From Candidatus Thiodiazotropha endolucinida (GTDB lineage Bacteria; Pseudomonadota; Gammaproteobacteria; Chromatiales; Chromatiaceae): a DNA stretch of 64,000 bases. Within the stretch, counting starts at the first letter, position 1; the number at the start of each line of letters is the position of its first letter. The notes below the pieces were generated by a model. That model had not been told where the DNA came from. It worked only from the letters and a program-made list of their open reading frames with translations, and did not search any database. Positions 49,057 to 57,544 of the stretch are shown in pieces. The stretch lies in contig NZ_MARB01000006.1 in NCBI RefSeq assembly GCF_001715975.1, positions 161,790 to 225,789 on the forward strand, given 5' to 3'. A program made the position numbers and the translations under genes.

Positions 49057-49695
49057 ATGAACGAACAGTTTTCATCAGGAATGCCGGATGCGCAAAACCT
49101 TGGTCTGGTACCGATTGTCATTGAGCAAACAGCCAGGGGCGAGCGCTCTTTCGATATCTACTCGAGGCTGCTCAAGGAGCGGGTTATCTTTCTGGTTGGG
49201 CCGGTCGAAGATCATATGGCCAATCTGGTTGTTGCCCAGCTACTGTTTCTAGAGTCGGAGAATCCTGACAAGGATATTCACCTCTATATCAATTCACCTG
49301 GAGGATCCGTCACTGCGGGCCTCTCTATCTACGATACCATGCAGTTTGTCCGTCCTGATGTCAGTACCATGTGTATCGGTCAGGCAGCCAGCATGGGGGC
49401 GTTGTTATTGGCGGGGGGCGCAAAGGGAAAGCGGTATTGCCTGCCAAATTCCCGTATGATGATCCACCAACCCCTGGGCGGTTTCCAGGGACAGGCGACA
49501 GATATAGAGATTCATGCGAAAGAGATTCTGTTGTTGCGGGAGCGTTTGAATTCTATCCTGGCCCATCATACCGGTCAGAGTCTGGAGAAGATCGGAGAGG
49601 ACACCGAACGCGATAATTTTATGGGGGGCGAGGAGTCTGTAGCCTACGGCCTGATTGATTCCGTACTGAGCAATCGCGAAGGGGCGGCAGACTGA
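49057..49695 (+). CDS. clpP: ATP-dependent Clp protease proteolytic subunit
   Basis: 212 residues. The catalytic Ser 112 lies in [11 protein letters not shown], the His in MMIHQPLGG near 137, and the Asp near 186 in [10 protein letters not shown]. It has a short N-terminal propeptide. ClpP forms two stacked heptamer rings and degrades unfolded proteins fed by ClpX or ClpA. It starts 20 bases after tig and precedes clpX. Confidence 0.98.
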   Translation: MNEQFSSGMPDAQNLGLVPIVIEQTARGERSFDIYSRLLKERVIFLVGPVEDHMANLVVAQLLFLESENPDKDIHLYINSPGGSVTAGLSIYDTMQFVRPDVSTMCIGQAASMGALLLAGGAKGKRYCLPNSRMMIHQPLGGFQGQATDIEIHAKEILLLRERLNSILAHHTGQSLEKIGEDTERDNFMGGEESVAYGLIDSVLSNREGAAD

Positions 49696-49838
49696 ATAAC
49701 CTGTCTCTGAAGGCGGTTACCGACTGTAACGCAGGCCTGATACACAGATCAGAGTTTCGTGACTCTGACCTTGCCATCTATGCGCAGTTAGATATGATTG
49801 AGTTAAAAGCAGGTTGATTTCGGTTCGAGGAGTGAGAT

Positions 49839-51113
49839 ATGGGCAGTGACAAGAGCGGAAAAGGCGACGACGGCAAGCTGCTGTATTGCTCCTTTTGCGG
49901 CAAAAGCCAGCATGAGGTACGCAAACTGATCGCCGGTCCTTCCGTCTTCATCTGTGACGAATGTGTCGAACTCTGCAACGACATTATCCGCGAGGAGATG
50001 CAGGACCCCGGGGAAGAGAGTATCAACAAGCTTCCCAAGCCTCACGAGATCAAAAAGACCCTGGATCAATATGTCATCGGCCAGCATCGGGCGAAGAAGG
50101 TGCTGTCCGTCGCGGTTTACAACCACTACAAACGACTCGATACCATCGGTAAAGAGAGTGATGTGGAGCTGGCCAAATCCAATATCCTGCTGATTGGGCC
50201 CACCGGATCGGGCAAAACCCTCCTGGCTGAGACACTCGCCAGGCTCCTGAATGTACCGTTCACGATTGCCGATGCGACCACTCTCACCGAGGCGGGCTAT
50301 GTGGGCGAGGATGTGGAAAACATCATCCAAAAGCTGTTACAAAAGTGTGATTATGATGTGGAAAAGGCCCAAACAGGCATAGTCTACATTGATGAGATCG
50401 ACAAGATTTCCCGAAAATCAGACAACCCCTCAATTACCCGGGATGTATCGGGTGAGGGCGTACAGCAGGCCCTGTTGAAACTGATCGAAGGCACGGTGGC
50501 CTCCGTACCCCCCCAAGGTGGGCGCAAGCACCCCCAGCAGGAGTTCCTGCAGGTCAACACCTCGAATATCCTGTTTATTGTCGGTGGCGCCTTCGCCGGA
50601 TTGGAAAAGGTCATCAAAGATCGTTCCGAGAAAGGTGGTATCGGATTCTCCGCGGAAGTAAAGAGCAAGGACGACTCACGCTCCATCGGCGACATTATCG
50701 TCGATGTGGAACCCGAGGATCTGATCAAATATGGTCTGATTCCCGAATTCGTCGGTCGTCTGCCTGTTGTGGCCACGCTGCAGGAGCTTGATGAAGCCTC
50801 GTTGGTGAAGATCCTCACCGAACCGAAGAATGCCCTGACCAAGCAGTACAGCCGCCTGTTTGAGATGGAAGGCTGTGAGCTCGAGATCCGTGAAGACGCA
50901 CTGCGCGCCATTGCCCGCAAAGCCATGCTTCGCAAGACAGGCGCACGGGGATTGCGCACCATCTTAGAACAAGTGCTGCTTGACACCATGTACGATCTTC
51001 CCTCAATGGACGAGGTGACGAAGGTCGTGGTGGATGAGGCAGTGATCGCCGGCGAGTCTGAACCGCTGATGATTTATGAAAACAGCGACAAGCAGATCGC
51101 CGCATCCGATTAG
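49839..51113 (+). CDS. clpX: ATP-dependent Clp protease ATP-binding subunit ClpX
   Basis: 424 residues. N-terminal zinc-binding domain CSFCGKS...CDECVELC (residues ~14-43), Walker [13 protein letters not shown] near 121, Walker [10 protein letters not shown] near 182, pore loop (GYVGEDVE), sensor 2 and the IGF-type ClpP loop (IGFSAE) near 268. ClpX unfolds substrates and passes them to ClpP. Start ATG 49839 has GAGGAGTGA eight bases upstream. Confidence 0.98.
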   Translation: MGSDKSGKGDDGKLLYCSFCGKSQHEVRKLIAGPSVFICDECVELCNDIIREEMQDPGEESINKLPKPHEIKKTLDQYVIGQHRAKKVLSVAVYNHYKRLDTIGKESDVELAKSNILLIGPTGSGKTLLAETLARLLNVPFTIADATTLTEAGYVGEDVENIIQKLLQKCDYDVEKAQTGIVYIDEIDKISRKSDNPSITRDVSGEGVQQALLKLIEGTVASVPPQGGRKHPQQEFLQVNTSNILFIVGGAFAGLEKVIKDRSEKGGIGFSAEVKSKDDSRSIGDIIVDVEPEDLIKYGLIPEFVGRLPVVATLQELDEASLVKILTEPKNALTKQYSRLFEMEGCELEIREDALRAIARKAMLRKTGARGLRTILEQVLLDTMYDLPSMDEVTKVVVDEAVIAGESEPLMIYENSDKQIAASD

Positions 51114-51436
51114 CATAACATCACATAAATAGTGGTCTGTCCTAGATGCGAAAGCCTGACCGGCCGGATTGACTGATAGATGCTGGTATGTTCTTGAATT
51201 CATAACATATCCATTGGGTAAATTCGTCACCAGAGGGTATATATCTGCGCTATTCATTGCATTGCAGGCTTGAAACATCCAGATTCCACCCTTATATATG
51301 TCCTTTATAGTGTTGATCCGAATAAATGGATGCGGATTGAACATAGTTACCCGCCAGTATCAAATCCCTGTACTGACTGTCATACCTGAGGTTGAAGGTT
51401 TTTAGGCAGAGAGACTGCCGAAATGAGGATAATTTA
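51114..51436. other. Intergenic region clpX-lon
   Basis: 323 bases. It holds the heat-shock-type promoter candidate at 51269-51295 and the GAGGA ribosome site of lon at 51425. An open frame begins at 51392 in phase with lon but the ribosome site supports 51437. Confidence 0.6.
51269..51295 (+). promoter_or_regulatory. Sigma-32-like heat-shock promoter upstream of lon
   Basis: CTTGAAA (51269-51275), 13 bases, CCCTTAT (51289-51295) closely follows the sigma-32 pattern CTTGAAA-N11-16-CCCCAT. Transcription would start near 51303, leaving a leader of about 130 bases before lon, as expected for a heat-induced protease. Confidence 0.6.
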
Positions 51437-53887
51437 ATGGGCCACGAGTACACAGATTCCATGAAGACGATCAGCCAGAATAATCTCGTACCGGTTTTAC
51501 CGTTGCGCGATGTGGTCGTCTATCCCCATATGGTCATTCCTCTGTTTGTCGGCCGTGATAAGTCGATCCAGGCACTGGATTCGGCGATGCAGAGTAATAA
51601 GCAGATTCTGCTGGCAGCGCAAAAGAGCGCTGATGTGGATGATCCGGACGTAGTTGATATGTATGCAATCGGCACCCTGGCAAACATACTCCAACTACTT
51701 AAATTACCCGACGGTACTGTCAAGGTGCTCGTCGAAGGCGGAGAGAGAGCGCGTATCACCGAATTCGTAGATACGGATGAGTTCTTTACCGCCAGGCTTG
51801 AAACCCTGACTGACACGATCGATGTGGCGGGCCGTGAGAGCGAGGTATTGATGCGCTCGGCCACCAACCTGTTTGATCAGTATGTCAAGTTGAACAAAAA
51901 GGTGCCCCCGGAGGTGCTCACATCACTTTCGAGCATCGATGATCCCAGCCGTCTTGCAGATACTATCGCTGCGCATATGTCATTGAAGCTGGAAGAGAAA
52001 CAACATGTTCTTGAGATGCCCAACGTACGCGAGCGCCTGGAACATCTGATGGGATTAATGGAGGGTGAAAACGATATCCTGCAGATGGAGAAACGGATCC
52101 GTGGCCGCGTAAAACGCCAGATGGAGAAAAATCAGCGCGAGTACTATCTGAATGAACAGATGAAGGCGATTCAGAAGGAGCTCGGCGAGATGGAGGATGC
52201 GCCGAACGAGATTGAGGATCTCACCAAAAAGATAGAATCCGTCGGTATGACCAAGGAGGCCAAGGAAAAGGCTGCCAATGAGTTGAACAAACTCAAGCTG
52301 ATGTCCCCCATGTCTGCTGAAGCCACAGTGGTGCGTAACTATATCGATACTCTGGTCGGTCTGCCCTGGAAGAAACGGACCAAGATACGTAACGATATCG
52401 GTGCGGCCGATGCGGTGTTGAATGAGGACCACTACGGTCTGGAGAAGGTCAAGGAGCGTATCCTTGAGTATCTCGCGGTACAACAACGTGTACGAAAACT
52501 GAAAGGACCGATACTCTGTCTGGTGGGGCCTCCCGGTGTCGGTAAGACCTCCTTGGGTCAATCGATAGCTCGTGCCACCAATCGCAAATTCACCCGCATG
52601 GCCCTGGGCGGGGTAAGAGACGAGGCGGAAATTCGTGGACACAGGCGTACCTACATCGGCGCATTGCCCGGTAAAATCATCAACAATTTGAGTAAGGTCA
52701 AGACCCGTAATCCGCTGTTTCTCCTTGACGAGATAGACAAAATGGCGATGGATTTTAGGGGTGACCCGGCATCGGCCCTGCTGGAGGTGCTCGATCCGGA
52801 ACAGAACCACACATTCAATGACCACTATCTCGAAGTCGACTTCGATCTGTCCGAGGTAATGTTCGTTGCGACCGCGAATACCTTGAACATCCCTCCGGCG
52901 TTACTCGATCGCATGGAAGTGATCAGGCTCTCCGGTTATACCGAAGATGAAAAGGTCAGTATTGCCGAACGCTATCTGGTGCGTAAGCAGATGGAAAATA
53001 ACGGATTGAAGCCCGATGAACTCATCATCAGGGAGTCCGCGATACGCGATATCGTCCGTTACTACACACGTGAAGCGGGTGTGCGAAATCTGGAACGGGA
53101 GATTGCCAAGATATGCCGTAAAGTGGTGAAGGATATACTGCTGAAGAAACCAAAAGGCAAGATCACCGTTACCCCCAAGAAGCTTGAAGACTATTTGGGT
53201 GTTAAAAGATTCCGTTATGGCCGGGCGGACGAACACGATCAGGTCGGGCAGGTTACCGGACTGGCCTGGACCGAAGTGGGCGGTGAACTGCTGCGCATCG
53301 AGGCGGCATTGATGCCTGGTAAAGGCCGGCTCAGTCATACCGGTCAATTGGGTGAAATCATGCAGGAGTCCATTCAGGCAGCCATGACTGTTGTCAGGAG
53401 TCGTGCGGATTCTCTCGCATTAGAAGAGGATTTCCACCAAAAATGCGATGTTCATATCCACGTGCCCGAAGGTGCGACGCCGAAAGACGGCCCCAGCGCA
53501 GGTGTCGGTATGTGCACCAGTCTGGTATCCGCTTTGACAAAAATACCGGTTCGGGCGGATGTGGCAATGACGGGGGAAATCACCCTGAGAGGTGAGGTTT
53601 TACCGATCGGTGGACTCAAAGAGAAGCTGCTTGCCGCGCATCGCGGAGGTATCGCAACGGTTATCATTCCCGAAGAGAATGAACGAGATCTTGTTGATAT
53701 ACCGAAGAATATTAAACAAAATCTTGATATCAGGCCGGTTCGCTGGATCGATGAAGTGTTGCAGGTGGCACTCAAGGAGATGCCGCAACCGAAAGAGGGA
53801 AAGTCAGCGGATGCGACACCGACTAAGGGCGGACAACAGCAGGATGGCGACGAGGTCAAGAAACGGGGTGCGCCGACCAAGCACTAG
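51437..53887 (+). CDS. lon: ATP-dependent Lon protease
   Basis: 816 residues from ATG 51437. N-terminal substrate-binding domain ([15 protein letters not shown]), coiled middle part, AAA+ module with Walker [10 protein letters not shown] near 363 and Walker [11 protein letters not shown], and the serine-lysine protease domain with catalytic Ser 687 in DGPSAGVGM and Lys 730 in [10 protein letters not shown]. The C-terminal ~35 residues are a charged, Gln/Lys-rich tail longer than in E. coli (784 residues). It degrades misfolded and regulatory proteins. Confidence 0.98.
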   Translation: MGHEYTDSMKTISQNNLVPVLPLRDVVVYPHMVIPLFVGRDKSIQALDSAMQSNKQILLAAQKSADVDDPDVVDMYAIGTLANILQLLKLPDGTVKVLVEGGERARITEFVDTDEFFTARLETLTDTIDVAGRESEVLMRSATNLFDQYVKLNKKVPPEVLTSLSSIDDPSRLADTIAAHMSLKLEEKQHVLEMPNVRERLEHLMGLMEGENDILQMEKRIRGRVKRQMEKNQREYYLNEQMKAIQKELGEMEDAPNEIEDLTKKIESVGMTKEAKEKAANELNKLKLMSPMSAEATVVRNYIDTLVGLPWKKRTKIRNDIGAADAVLNEDHYGLEKVKERILEYLAVQQRVRKLKGPILCLVGPPGVGKTSLGQSIARATNRKFTRMALGGVRDEAEIRGHRRTYIGALPGKIINNLSKVKTRNPLFLLDEIDKMAMDFRGDPASALLEVLDPEQNHTFNDHYLEVDFDLSEVMFVATANTLNIPPALLDRMEVIRLSGYTEDEKVSIAERYLVRKQMENNGLKPDELIIRESAIRDIVRYYTREAGVRNLEREIAKICRKVVKDILLKKPKGKITVTPKKLEDYLGVKRFRYGRADEHDQVGQVTGLAWTEVGGELLRIEAALMPGKGRLSHTGQLGEIMQESIQAAMTVVRSRADSLALEEDFHQKCDVHIHVPEGATPKDGPSAGVGMCTSLVSALTKIPVRADVAMTGEITLRGEVLPIGGLKEKLLAAHRGGIATVIIPEENERDLVDIPKNIKQNLDIRPVRWIDEVLQVALKEMPQPKEGKSADATPTKGGQQQDGDEVKKRGAPTKH

Positions 53888-53954
53888 TGTGATCCGAGAT
53901 GCTATATCTCTGTCACAACAGTAACAAATGTTAAGAATTGGTCTTCTGAGTTGC

Positions 53955-53983
53955 TTGACAGGGTATCTGGCAGCCGGTATAAA
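53955..53983 (+). promoter_or_regulatory. Sigma-70 promoter for hupB
   Basis: TTGACA (53955-53960), 17 bases, TATAAA (53978-53983): a near-consensus strong promoter about 90 bases upstream of hupB. Confidence 0.8.
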
Positions 53984-54071
53984 TTCTGGCGTTTCGGGCC
54001 CCAAGCGGGCCATTACATAACGCTTCTAAAGGCGGTAATTCCGCCAAGACCACCACAGGGGAAAATGATTA

Positions 54072-54344
54072 ATGAATAAGGCCGAACTAATTGAGGCAAT
54101 GGCGGAATCTGCGGACATTTCCAAAGCGGCTGCCGGGCGTGCGCTCGACGGTATGGTTGACGCAGTAACAAAAGCGATGAAAGAGGGTGATACGCTTTCG
54201 TTGGTAGGATTTGGCACCTTCTCAGTGAAGGAGCGGGCCGCTCGTGAAGGCCGCAATCCGCAAACTGGCGAGACGATTAAAATCAAGGCCTCAAGAATCC
54301 CGTCATTCAAGGCTGGTAAAGCATTGAAGGATGCAATAAACTAG
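54072..54344 (+). CDS. hupB: HU family DNA-binding protein
   Basis: 90 residues, the typical HU beta length. The signature [20 protein letters not shown] (residues ~47-66) contains the DNA-intercalating RNPQTG loop. HU bends and compacts DNA. The position after lon is conserved in gammaproteobacteria and supports HupB rather than IHF. Confidence 0.96.
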   Translation: MNKAELIEAMAESADISKAAAGRALDGMVDAVTKAMKEGDTLSLVGFGTFSVKERAAREGRNPQTGETIKIKASRIPSFKAGKALKDAIN

Positions 54345-54396
54345 CGCGCCTTCAGGTGAGGTATCTCTAACCGGTTGACGATATACCCCACTAGCA

Positions 54397-54472
54397 GGGT
54401 GCTTAGCTCAGCTGGGAGAGCATCGCCCTTACAAGGCGAGGGTCGCAGGTTCGATCCCTGCAGCACCCACCA
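54397..54472 (+). tRNA. tRNA-Val (anticodon UAC)
   Basis: 76 bases with encoded CCA. Acceptor GGGTGCT/AGCACCC; anticodon stem CGCCC/GGGCG-like around loop TTACAA; T arm GCAGGTTCGATCCCTGC. It lies 52 bases after hupB. Confidence 0.97.
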
Positions 54473-54476
54473 ACTC

Positions 54477-54553
54477 GGAGCGGTAGTTCAGTTGGTTAGA
54501 ATACCGGCCTGTCACGCCGGGGGTCGCGGGTTCGAGTCCCGTCCGCTCCGCCA
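54477..54553 (+). tRNA. tRNA-Asp (anticodon GUC), probable attachment site
   Basis: 77 bases with encoded CCA. Acceptor GGAGCGG/CCGCTCC; anticodon loop CTGTCAC gives GUC; T arm GCGGGTTCGAGTCCCGT. It is four bases after tRNA-Val. In related genomes ppiD follows this tRNA; here phage/plasmid genes follow, so the 3' end of the tRNA is the likely left junction of an integrated element. Confidence 0.96.
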
Positions 54554-54563
54554 ACTTAAGATG

Positions 54564-54589
54564 ATAAACCATTGAAATATATGGTTTAT
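54564..54589 (+). promoter_or_regulatory. Inverted repeat upstream of rep, candidate Rep operator
   Basis: ATAAACCAT (54564-54572) and ATGGTTTAT (54581-54589) form a perfect nine-pair inverted repeat with an eight-base gap, 61 bases before the rep start. Rep_3 initiators commonly repress their own gene by binding such a site as dimers. The right arm resembles the ATGGATTT core of the downstream iteron. No T-run follows, so it is not a good terminator. Confidence 0.5.
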
Positions 54590-54649
54590 GGTAACGACCA
54601 CTGACGTTCTGCCCCTACTCTGTCACTAACTTAGCAGGGTTATGGGTGT

Positions 54650-55453
54650 ATGAAAAGGTTTGACGAATGCCTGGCCTTGCACCTTCAGCTGAACGCTGAG
54701 GGGCAGTGGGAGGTGGTGTACCGGGAGCCAGGAGAGCGAGGCCCACACAAGGTATGCAAGTCTAACATGTTGATTGAAGCGCACTACAAACTGACGTTTG
54801 TTGAATTACGGGTTGTGCTGTTGGGTGTTGCCCAGCTGAATCCGCGTGAGCCCGTGCCCGATGAGATTGAGATCACGGCGGAGGAATACGCTAACACCTA
54901 CCAGGTCACCGACGATAGAGCTTACCAATCGTTTACAGAGGCAGCTGGTCGGCTGCCTAAGCGCAAGCTAGAGGTGTTTGATAAAGCGGGTACGGGCAAG
55001 CGCATTTCTTGGCTTAAACCGAACACAACGGACGCTGAGCTTTACCCTAAAGGGAGCGGTGCCTTCAATTTATGTTTTTCTGACGAAGTGAAGGCCTATC
55101 TAGCGGGTCTAAGCCGCTGTTTTACGGTCTACGAGCTGGAAAAGATCGCGCCGCTAAACTCCTATTATTCCATGCGACTTTATGAGCAGCTCTGCCAGTG
55201 GCGCAGTACCGGCAAACTGGTAGTTACGCTGGAGGACTTCAGGGGCCGCCTGGGCCTTGAAGACAAATACTCGGAATTCTTCAATTTGAAGCAGCGTGCG
55301 ATCGATGTCGCAGTCAAAGAACTGTGCGAGAAATCAGGGTTGAGGATCTCCTGGGAGGTCAAGCGGCGGAACAATAAGGTTGTCGGCCTGACATTCAATT
55401 TTGAAGAAAAGAGCCTGAAGGGGTCCAAGCTGGCGCGTTTCCCGAATTCCTAA
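54650..55453 (+). CDS. rep: Rep_3-family (RepB) plasmid replication initiator
   Basis: 267 residues. The pattern of two winged-helix domains of Rep_3 initiators is visible: SNMLIEAHYKLTFVELRVVLL near 38-58, YELEKIAPLNSYYSMRLYEQL near 162-182, FRGRLGLEDKYSEFFNLKQR near 200-220 and a final EVKRRNNKVVGLTFNF strand. Such proteins bind iterons and open the origin of theta-replicating plasmids. It is the first gene after tRNA-Asp, and iteron-like repeats lie 520 bases downstream of its stop. Unusual in a chromosomal tRNA context unless the region is an integrated plasmid or phage-plasmid. Confidence 0.85.
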   Translation: MKRFDECLALHLQLNAEGQWEVVYREPGERGPHKVCKSNMLIEAHYKLTFVELRVVLLGVAQLNPREPVPDEIEITAEEYANTYQVTDDRAYQSFTEAAGRLPKRKLEVFDKAGTGKRISWLKPNTTDAELYPKGSGAFNLCFSDEVKAYLAGLSRCFTVYELEKIAPLNSYYSMRLYEQLCQWRSTGKLVVTLEDFRGRLGLEDKYSEFFNLKQRAIDVAVKELCEKSGLRISWEVKRRNNKVVGLTFNFEEKSLKGSKLARFPNS

Positions 55454-55478
55454 ATTCGCTTTAAAACGAGGTAACTTA

Positions 55479-55886
55479 ATGAGTAAAAAAATCCTCTTAG
55501 TGGTGTTGTTGTTTCCATCGATCCTATGTGCCGGGCTAGACGGAGGCGACTGCTATATCGTTGGCAACCAAAAAGGTTACAGCGCAAAGCACTACAAAAA
55601 TAACTATAAACCTTTTCCAGATGAAGTATCTGATGTTACTGTTAAGGTGAGAGTTGCTGGCGATAGTAGTGAAACTAGTAGCTCGCATCGTGATGCCTCT
55701 GCCTCACGTTGTTTTGAAATTGCTAGTAATACAATTTTCTGTGTAGCTGGGACCATGCGTGTTTCCGAAATCACGGCTGTATATCCCACGGAAGGTAAAG
55801 TCATCACGACTACCGTGTATCCTGAAGAACACCCTTTTGCTGGTGCGAGCTTGCTTGTCGGCGACATCTTAAGCCGTTGTAATTAG
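55479..55886 (+). CDS. Secreted hypothetical protein of the mobile element
   Basis: 135 residues; start ATG 55479 has GAGG ten bases upstream. A signal peptide (SKKILLVVLLFPSILCA) predicts export; the residue before Cys 17 is Leu, so it is not a good lipobox. The mature part has several Cys (GDCYIV, SRCFEI, TIFCVAG, SRCN), Ser/Thr-rich turns and beta character. No family recognised. It follows rep by 25 bases and may be co-transcribed. Confidence 0.6.
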   Translation: MSKKILLVVLLFPSILCAGLDGGDCYIVGNQKGYSAKHYKNNYKPFPDEVSDVTVKVRVAGDSSETSSSHRDASASRCFEIASNTIFCVAGTMRVSEITAVYPTEGKVITTTVYPEEHPFAGASLLVGDILSRCN

Positions 55887-55924
55887 CTCACCCATCCTGA
55901 AAACCCGATCAATCAACTGAAAAG

Positions 55925-56152
55925 CGAGCGACCGCTCGTTTTGTGGATGATTACGGGATAAGCTGCGAACTTAGCGAAGGATTTGTAAGGGTTAGCTATG
56001 GATTTGTAAGGAACCTCTCTAATAACCATCTGTATTTAATACCGAATCCCGCCCTTAAAAACAAGATTAAAAACAAGATAAAAAATTATTGGTGGTGAGC
56101 GCTGTACAAAAATTGGACAGTTCGGCGAGTTATTCACAATTTCTGTGGATAG
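55925..56152 (+). other. Candidate iteron-type replication origin
   Basis: In order: an inverted repeat CGAGCG-AC-CGCTCG (55925-55938); two 20-base direct repeats TTAGC(N3)GGATTTGTAAGG at 55972-55991 and 55993-56012, 17 of 20 positions identical and spaced 21 bases, two helical turns; an AT-rich tandem of TTAAAAACAAGA (56055-56066 and 56067-56078) followed by TAAAAAATTATT; and two opposed DnaA boxes, TTATTCACA (56130-56138) and the complement of CTATCCACA (56144-56152). With a Rep_3 gene just upstream, this is the expected layout of a theta origin. Only two clear iterons are seen, fewer than in most plasmids. Confidence 0.6.
55972..56012 (+). repeat. Iteron-like direct repeats
   Basis: Two copies of TTAGC(GAA/TAT)GGATTTGTAAGG with a one-base gap give an exact 21-base period. 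They share the GGATTT core with the rep operator candidate at 54564. Confidence 0.65.
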
Positions 56153-56225
56153 GGCTGTTGTTTTATTGGCGGGTTGAGGGGCAAAGGCTTGACCCTATTG
56201 ATTTTCTTTTAGATTGTACAATTTT

Positions 56226-56521
56226 TATACAAATGAGTGCCTTCGGCACAGCTCAAGCAGTTTGATCCCTACCCTCCGCCCCAGTCGCTCAGGCGACTGG
56301 CCTGGAGAAGGTGTCTACGCCTTCGGCTTCGACGTTTTTGTGTTGGCTTCACGGCTGTTCAGCCACCGTGCGGGTCGGCTTGGCAGGCGGCTTCGCCGCT
56401 CTCGTTCATGGATCACCCTGACCGACAAAAGGTCTACAGGCGCGTGTCCGGCTTGGGGGCTAGCATCACGTCAAAACGCCGCGCCAGAGCGCCTCAGTGG
56501 CCCCGAGTGCGGTTTTTTTGG
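56226..56521 (+). ncRNA. Hairpin-rich segment ending in an intrinsic terminator
   Basis: Several perfect hairpins follow each other: GTGCC-TTC-GGCAC near 56237, CCAGTCGC-TCAG-GCGACTGG near 56282, CAC-GGCTG-TT-CAGCC-ACC-GTG near 56351 and GCGGC-TTC-GCCGC near 56388. The segment ends with a CGCCTC/GAG(T)GCG stem and seven T residues at about 56515-56521. This could be a structured noncoding RNA of the element. No promoter is clear and no known family was recognised. Confidence 0.35.
56484..56521 (+). terminator. Intrinsic terminator
   Basis: CGCCTC and GAGTGCG pair with one bulged T around a nine-base loop, followed by G and seven T residues on the plus strand. Confidence 0.5.
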
Positions 56522-57334
56522 GTTTTGAATGGGGGGATATGTCCGGCGTATTTTGAACGCCTAGTTTGGACGTCCTTGTCCTGAGCGGGATCTGGCGTGT
56601 GGCTAATAGGCATCGCCATAGGCATAGCCATAGCCATAGCCATCGCCAAAGCCAAAGCCAAAGCCAAAGCCATCGCCAAAGGAATAGCCATAGCCATAGC
56701 CGTTACCATGGCCAAAGCCATCGCCAAAGCCATAGCCAAAGCCAGCGCCAGCGCCAGCGCCAGCGCCATAGCCATAGCCAGCGGGATCGGGTGTGTGGTT
56801 AATTGCCATAGCCAGCTCCATCGCCATCGCCATCGCCATAGGCATAGCCATCGCCATCGCCATCGCCATAGGCATAGCCATCGCCAAAGCCATCGCCATA
56901 GCCATTGCCATCGCCAAAGCCAAAGGAATAGCCAGAGCCATCGCCATAGCCATCGCCAAAGCCAAAGCCAGCGCCAGCGCCATAGCCAGAGCCATAGCCA
57001 TCGCCAGCGGGATCGGGTGTGTGGTTAATTGCCATAGGCATAGCCAAAGCCAAAGCCAAAGACAAAGCCAAAGCCAGCGCCAGCGCCATCGCCAAAGCCA
57101 AAGCCATCGCCATAGCCAAAGCCATCGCCATAGCCAAAGCCAGCGCCATTGCCATCGCCAAAGCCATCGCCAAAGCCATCGCCAAAGCCATCGCCAAAGC
57201 CATAGCCATCGCCAAAGACAAAGCCAGCGCCAGCGCCGTTACCATAGCCATAGCCCTCGCCAAAGCCATAGCCAAAGCCAGCGCCAGCGCCAGCGCCAGC
57301 GCCATAGCCAGAGCCAGCGGGATCGGGTGTGTGG
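56494..57334 (-). pseudogene. Frame-stepped Gly-X modules 2-4 and tail
   Basis: On the minus strand three more Gly-X modules follow the Gly-rich gene: 57339-57025, 57029-56799 and 56803-56603, then a tail 56607-56494. Each opens one base forward (+1) of the frame that has just stopped and begins with (I)(N/S)HTPDPA, encoded by a shared boundary of about 30 bases. The modules alternate Gly (GGC) with Tyr, Phe, Asp, Ala, Asn or Ser. They have no start codons or ribosome sites of their own in the Gly frame, so as written they are untranslated unless ribosomes shift or reinitiate. The tail has a non-repetitive C-terminus (QDKDVQTRRSKYAGH). Confidence 0.4.
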
Positions 57335-57500
57335 TTAATTGCCATAGCCAGCGCCATCGCCGTTACCATAGCCATCGCCTATGCCTGTGCCGTTGGGGAA
57401 GCTGTTGCCAGCGCCGTCGCCATTCCCAAAGAGCAGGCCAAAGCCATCGCCATAGCCGCTGCCGGCTTCGAGACCGAAACCGGCGCCATAGCCGTAGATG
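56597..57500. repeat. About 0.9 kb of GCCNNN hexanucleotide repeat
   Basis: The plus strand is an almost unbroken run of six-base units GCCATA, GCCATC, GCCAAA, GCCAGC, GCCATT and rarer variants. Three internal boundary copies of GCGGGATCGGGTGTGTGG (near 56779, 57007 and 57319) and one diverged copy near 56587 divide it. Because of its composition almost all six frames are open, so open frames alone are not evidence of coding. It has no direct-repeat/spacer pattern of a CRISPR array. Confidence 0.9.
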
Positions 57501-57544
57501 GGGCCGGTGACATAGGCACTGACGTAGCCCAGGGATTTAAACAT
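57335..57544 (-). CDS. Short Gly-rich repeat protein (module 1)
   Basis: 69 residues from ATG 57544, which overlaps the end of the upstream gene by eight bases. A unique start (MFKSLGYVSAYVTGPIYGYG) passes into alternating Gly-X dipeptides (GYGDGFG, GDGAGYGN) and a TAA stop. No signal peptide is present. The dipeptide style recalls Gly-rich C-terminal tails of phage proteins, and the Asp-Gly pairs could bind calcium; both are guesses. It is the only Gly-X module with a proper start and an upstream partner gene. Confidence 0.5.
   Translation of the reverse strand: MFKSLGYVSAYVTGPIYGYGAGFGLEAGSGYGDGFGLLFGNGDGAGNSFPNGTGIGDGYGNGDGAGYGN

Larger units (their letters stand above)
55887..56493. other. 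607-base noncoding stretch: origin plus hairpin-rich segment
   Basis: No credible gene is present. The first part (55925-56152) has the elements of an iteron origin; the second (56226-56521) has several TTC-loop hairpins and ends in a terminator. Apparent frames at 56214-56528 and 56237-56584 have no ribosome site and arise from the hairpin sequence. Confidence 0.6.

Noticed and set aside
56214-56584. Two overlapping plus-strand frames of about 100 codons
   Set aside because: They fall on the hairpin-rich segment, have no ribosome site or recognisable fold, and run into the terminator.
56597-57500. CRISPR array
   Set aside because: The repeat is a six-base unit with no fixed-length spacers, and no cas gene is present.
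56597-57510. Plus-strand Ala-Ile/Ala-Lys-rich proteins in the repeat
   Set aside because: They lack ribosome sites, unique N-termini and an upstream partner gene. The frames are open because of the hexamer composition; the minus strand has a proper start and operon.
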